A stretch of 64,000 nt of DNA from Diospyros lotus (Eukaryota; Streptophyta; Magnoliopsida; Ericales; Ebenaceae): the NCBI RefSeq assembly GCF_014633365.1, contig NC_068347.1:33770116-33834115 (forward strand), written 5' to 3'. Positions 59,581 through 64,000 of this stretch are shown in pieces. Below the pieces are notes generated by a model that searched no databases, was not told the DNA's origin, and saw nothing but the letters and a program-made list of their open reading frames with translations. Position numbers and translations under genes: made by a program. Position 1 is the first letter of the stretch. Every line of letters begins with the position of its first letter.

Positions 59581-62120
59581 TGTAACACCCCGCTTTTTCT
59601 CTTACCAAGCGTGTCACTATGCTGGGGCCCAAAATATACATAATTTATTTTTTTCTTTGTTTCCCGGTACATGACTTAAACCTTAAGTACCGAGTTCTGA
59701 ACAAAACCCCCAGCAAATCATTAAAAATGCGGAAGCGATAATCGAACCTGATATGGTACATAATCAAATCACTTTATTTATAACATAAGAATTCGTACCA
59801 TAATTAACTTCATATCCTCAATATTGAAATACATAAATATATGGAGATTCCATAATATTCTAATAAAGCTAAACATCAATAAAGCATCAACTAAAACATA
59901 TCCAAGTCAGCTCGCTGAATCTATCGGCCACGCCATCACGTGTCGTCATATCTCAACATGCTCCTTGCTTGAGCTGCAAGTCTAAACTGGAACGTTGAAT
60001 GTTCCAGGGGCATAACCCATTAGAAGATGAAACTTCTAGTGAGGGTCCAAAACATATATAGGAATGCATGATAACATGAACAACATTTTCCCTTAGTGTA
60101 ACTTCCTTGGCTCGCAAGCCCGGCTAGGAATCTTAGGCAAATCCCGAACCTCTGCAGGATAAGCCTAACATTATTCCTTCAACGCCCTTGGAGAATTACG
60201 GCTACACTCTGGGGGCGACATCCCATTCTCATGCACAAATATTAATGTGACAATAGTATCGTGCCATACAATTATCACGACTTTCAATGCAATATGACAA
60301 AATGAATCATATCTTTCGTAAATATTATGCATATATAAACAATCATATCTTTCATAAATATCATGCATAATAAACAATCATATCATGTAGGATAGAAAAA
60401 CTCACCTTTTGAGATAAACTTTCATTTTCTCGAAAAGTGTGCATCGTCTCGATATGCGTGCCCGCCTCGATTTTCGTGCCAACTTTTAAAAATTGCACCA
60501 ATCTCATCATCTCGATCACTTCAATCATAAATTAATATTTAATCACTAAATATCCTCAATATTCCATTTATTTCATTTTTCCTTTATTTTTTCTCATTTT
60601 TCCTTTCCAAAAATTCTAATAAATACCTCGGGACTTATTTTCTCAAATCTAATTTCACAACAATTCATTATAGGCTATGAACTTCAAGGGAAAAAACTGG
60701 ACTTACCCGGATGCTGCGTTTTCAAGCAAAACGAGACTCTTTGATGCTAAAATCGAGACAATTGAAAGCCCAACTTGAAAACTAATTGCACACACTTCAA
60801 GATCTCGATTTATCAAGATTTTACAAAATTTTTCAGCCAGCCACGCGCCCACACGCGCCGAGAGTGGGAAAGCGAGTGAAGTCCAACGCGTGTACCTCAC
60901 GCGCCGGTCGCCTTCTCTGACGCCGGTTAGCCAGCGATGCTAGTTTTCCCCACCTCCTTCTTCCTCTTGATGAGTCGATCCTGATGGGCCTACTTGTTGC
61001 TTGAAAGGATGGCCGGAAGGGCCTCAACCAGAGGCTTGAAGCCTCGGCCAGACGGTCCGCTCCAGATTCCGGCGAAGCCTCGATCGGCCTTCAAACCTCA
61101 CCCAAAACCCTCGAAATTCTCCAGAATAACACTACTACTCATGGGAAACAAAAGACCTATGATTTAAACTCCCAATTTGTTCGTTTTCACCCTCGATTTG
61201 AAGGTTTAAGCTTATGAATTTTTGGCCACTTCGAGCTCCTATTTATAGACAAAATGGAGCGTCCAAATGGCCTTGCTCGAGCAACCCAAGCCCCTTAGAG
61301 GTTAAACCTACCTTAGATCACCCTGAAATCGACCCCAAGCGACCAAAATCGAAAGTTGCAGGGCCATCATCGCGCGACCAAAAGTTGATCGTTCTTTGCT
61401 CAATTTTCGGCCATCCTCGTGGCCTTTGTCGGTCCAGCCTTCACAAAAGTTAGTCCCTGGGCAACCCTCGTGCCATCCCTGTGGCCGATTTCGGTGATTT
61501 GATGGGTCGGTCGGCCATGGTTGTTTGGAGATTTTCTTAAAATTGCACTTTGGCCCCTCAAACTTTGGCTATTATCACTTTAGCCCATTTCACTTAACCC
61601 CTGAACTTTCCAATATTTCCATTGAGTCCCTCAGGTCCTAAAACACTCATTTGACCCTTGAGGATTCTGAGAAAATATCGTTTCGGCCTTCCTCTAGCAA
61701 TTTCTAAAAACTGCACTTAAGCCCGAATCTTCATTTTGGCCTCAAACCCTCTAGTTTCTTCCTGAAACCACTGAAGGGTTGTTCCTTATGAAAAAATGAA
61801 GTCTCCTCAAGCTTTCGTTGACTTCTGAGAAGTCATCTATAATAATTCGGTATTGCAGCCTAATTGGTAGTTGTTATTTTGCTGTACCGAAAACTGTTCA
61901 TTATCTGATTTCTTTCTGCACCATAAATCCTATCTCGGGGTGCTTGTTAATTCCACATCATTTTCTTTTAGCATCTTAGCTCCAGGGCACTCCCGGTAGT
62001 TGATTTGGTCATCTGTACGGTAATAAATTACCATTATATCCTTCATTTATCCTTAAATTCCATTTTTTTTGCTCCAAGATAAATTTTCCTTGAGTCCTTT
62101 AGAATTTCTCGGGTATTACA
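59581..62120 (-). mobile_element. Solo LTR inside the 3' LTR, minus orientation
   Basis: It runs from TGTAACACCCCG to CTCGGGTATTACA and is flanked by perfect 5-bp duplications GCTGC (59576-59580 and 62121-62125). It is 2540 bp. On the minus strand a TATAAATAG box lies near 61239-61247. Phrases such as TGGAACGTTGAATGTTCCAG (59990-60009) tie it to the same broad LTR family. No coding region. Confidence 0.9.
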
Positions 62121-63109
62121 GCTGCCATGGCCACAGTCGCAGCGGCCATGGCTGTTCGTGAGGAAGTCAAGCAAGGCAACAATGCTGCTACTATGCGCGG
62201 GAGGTGAGGTGGTGTTGGTTGCTGTGGCAAGGTGAGGCCGCGGTGGCCCAAGTATTGGCCAATGAGGTCAGACAATGGAGGTGACAAGGCAGAGCTAGGC
62301 ATGGTGATGCTCTGTTCGTTGCAGAAGAAGGAGAAAAGAAGAAGATGAATAGGAGAAGGAGAAAAGAAAAAAAAGAAAAAAGGAAAAGAAAAAGAAAAGA
62401 AAGAGGAAAAGAAAAAAAAAAGCAAAAATATGAAAAAAATTCTAGAAAATTCTAAAAAATAGGAAATTATATTTCGATAATATTCTAGAGATTTTGGCCA
62501 GAAAAACTATTCGGCCACATGTTTTGAGGCAGTGCACAAAAATTGATGTTGTGTGCGAGAATCGAGGCTGGGTACGAGAATAAAGGCTGAGCACGAGAAT
62601 CAAGGTGGCGTGCGAGAATTAAGGTCGGGTTCGGGATTCAAGATTGTGCATGTATTTTGAGGTAAGACGCGAATATCGAGATATCCGATAAGCTTGAGAA
62701 GGTAAGTGGTTCCACAAAAAAAAAAAAAAAAAAAACTGATTTTAAGTAAATGATTTTATCATGTTGTCATTTCTTGACGTGAATATGTTCATGTAGATTG
62801 CATTTACATGTATTGATGATGAAATATGCATATGTACACGGTGATATTATTTATCATACATTCGTATAAGAGTTTGAGAGTACAGGCTGGGACTGTTGCT
62901 CTTTCAAGGGTGCACCCATACACCTTAGCCTGGTAAGGAGGCTGTGAAAATGGGGAGTAGCAATAAGGTATGGTCGGCTTAAACCAAAATGAAATGGAAA
63001 ATGATATTTTGCATTCATGCACGAAATATGTTTTTTGTTCCCTTACTTAGATGATTCATCATCTAACTTGGTTTTACTCATAGAATATTCAAACGTTCTA
63101 GATGGAGAT

Positions 63110-63739
63110 TATAACATCCTGCATCGAGCAATAGGAATAACCGAAACAACTTACTTTGGTAGACCTACGTGAACTTCCCATGGGGTCACCCATCATTGAG
63201 CTTTCCCAGCTCAAGCACGCTTAACCCCAGAGTTCCTTGTCTACATTCAGCCCAAAAGGTATCCAGCTGGTGTTGTTTCATTTCTTACTTATGCTCGATA
63301 TATATTATTCTCCTCTGGGCTCTCGGGATATTACATTCTCTCCCCTTGAGCACATGGCGTTCTTGTCATGCGACCTTACAATTGGTCCTAGACCTTTCTC
63401 CCTTTGGAGGCTGCCATCCTAGAAGCCTGCTAGAAATCGCTCATTGTATAGGCCATTGAGCCCCAACGTCACTCCCGTCCTCATTGGATCGCCTTCACCA
63501 AGGGTCGGCTCTGATATCACCTGTAACATCCTATATCGAGTGATAGGAAGGACCGAAACAACTTATCTTTATAGGCCTACGCGAACTTCCCAGGGGGTCA
63601 CCTATTCTTGAGCTTTCCCACCTCAAGCATGCTTAACCCCGGAGTTTCTTGCCTACATTCAGCCCAAAATGTATCTAGCTGGTGTTGTTTCTTTTTTTAC
63701 TTATATATACTATCTTCCTTTGGGTCTCGGGGTATTACA
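63110..63739 (-). mobile_element. Cassandra-type TRIM retrotransposon
   Basis: A 630-bp element has two LTRs (63110-63335 and 63522-63739) around a 186-bp noncoding interior and a perfect target duplication GAGAT (63105-63109 and 63740-63744). On the minus strand a primer-binding site (GGTGATATCAGAGCC) directly follows the right-hand LTR and a purine tract precedes the left-hand one. Each LTR contains 5S rRNA-like sequence, the defining trait of Cassandra. The left LTR starts TATAAC instead of TGTAAC, an end mutation. Confidence 0.9.
63163..63280 (-). ncRNA. 5S rRNA-derived region in Cassandra LTR
   Basis: Read on the minus strand it contains GGTTAAGCGTGCTTG (5S box A region) and GATGGGTGACCCC (box C region), then TGGGAAGTTCACGT, aligning with the 5S 3' half. 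The start half is diverged. The second LTR copy at 63578-63691 has a damaged box C (AATAGGTGACC). It is not a functional ribosomal gene; Cassandra 5S regions are known to be Pol III-transcribed in some plants. Confidence 0.8.
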
Positions 63740-63787
63740 GAGATTGTAGCAGAAACGAAAATGAATGAGGTATGAAATGACACTTAA

Positions 63788-64000
63788 GTCATTGTCATTT
63801 ATCTGACATTTCGTGATTAGGTTATTGTCATCATTGATTCTTATCACAGTGTACAAATCGTCAATTTCAGATAAATTCTAATCTCTTATATGAATCTTGA
63901 ACAGTAGCCTCGTATAGACCAAAACATCAATGGAAGAAAGGAAGAAATGGGCGTACGTGATTAAACATTCAGTTGGGTTTTCGTGCAATTTTTGGATTTT
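63788..64000. other. Unassigned window end
   Basis: Ordinary intergenic sequence beginning where LTR homology stops. No feature recognised. Confidence 0.4.

Larger units (their letters stand above)
52038..63787 (+). mobile_element. Del/Tekay-like LTR retrotransposon lacking gag-pol, nested with three elements
   Basis: 5' LTR 52038-52883 (TGTAAGAACC...GTGTTACA) is followed by a degenerate initiator-Met tRNA primer-binding site at 52886-52897 (TGGTATCA). A purine tract AAGAAAAGGAGAA precedes the 3' LTR, which starts at 58552. The internal region (52884-53343 and 56027-58551) shows no gag, protease, reverse transcriptase or integrase. It is interrupted by a solo LTR at 53344-56021; the 3' LTR is interrupted by a solo LTR at 59581-62120 and a Cassandra element at 63110-63739. 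Similarity to the 5' LTR is lost after 63787. Confidence 0.8.
58552..63787 (+). repeat. 3' LTR split by two insertions
   Basis: LTR parts are 58552-59580, 62126-63109 and 63745-63787. A TATA box (CTATAAATAG) lies at about 59240-59249. A purine-rich tract (62320-62430) and a poly-A tract (62717-62736) lie in the second part. Beyond 63787 the sequence no longer follows the 5' LTR, so the end is deleted or interrupted again past the window. Confidence 0.7.

Noticed and set aside
63163..63280. Functional 5S rRNA gene
   Set aside because: The 5S-like sequence is inside both LTRs of a TRIM element and its 5' half is diverged.

Overview
The window is nuclear DNA from a flowering plant, most likely a eudicot. 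The evidence is spliced genes with GT-AG introns, receptor kinases of the plant-specific TMK family, a plant secondary-metabolism UDP-glycosyltransferase with a PSPG box, and plant transposon families: Del/Tekay-like long terminal repeats, a Cassandra TRIM, Mutator-like, hAT-like and Helitron DNA. The intergenic sequence is very AT-rich. The species cannot be named from the sequence.

Real genes are few. Two intact TMK-type leucine-rich-repeat receptor kinase genes lie on the plus strand: TMK-B (12071-15447, 887 aa) and TMK-C (25768-29344, 922 aa). TMK-A (5116-6648) is a third, broken copy. A two-exon UGT75-type glycosyltransferase lies on the minus strand (43079-45171, 455 aa); its usual catalytic histidine reads phenylalanine. 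The TMK copies arose by duplication of blocks that include flanking DNA. TMK-A and TMK-C share about 1.3 kb of upstream sequence. TMK-B keeps only about 12 bases of it and sits behind an unrelated promoter with two G-boxes.

Layout. 1-11740: repeat R1 split by a 3.3 kb solo LTR, an insertion in the TMK-A promoter, TMK-A cut by a hAT-like element, decayed LTR, then a duplicated block (D0) holding a minisatellite-rich solo LTR and a small MULE. 11740-17100: TMK-B, a Ty1/copia scrap and an unassigned GC-richer stretch. 17100-25750: intergenic, with a six-copy 167-bp tandem array, a MULE carrying an intact small ORF and a second R1 copy. 25768-36020: TMK-C and duplicated block D1. 36033-42987: two adjacent long-inverted-repeat MULEs, the second a Pack-MULE with captured exons. 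43079-45285: the UGT and its promoter. 45575-51128: block D2, a copy of D1. 51126-52037: the 3' end of a Helitron. 52038 to the end: a Del/Tekay-like retrotransposon without gag-pol, interrupted by two solo LTRs and a Cassandra element.

Many insertions are dated and bounded by target-site duplications, and several by an intact empty site in a paralogous block, so the order of events can be read. The most notable observations are the Pack-MULE with an exact ERI1-like exonuclease exon, a splice donor conserved in all four MULE arms, the UGT with His-to-Phe at the catalytic position behind an as-1-like element, and the promoter replacement and juxtamembrane deletions of TMK-B.
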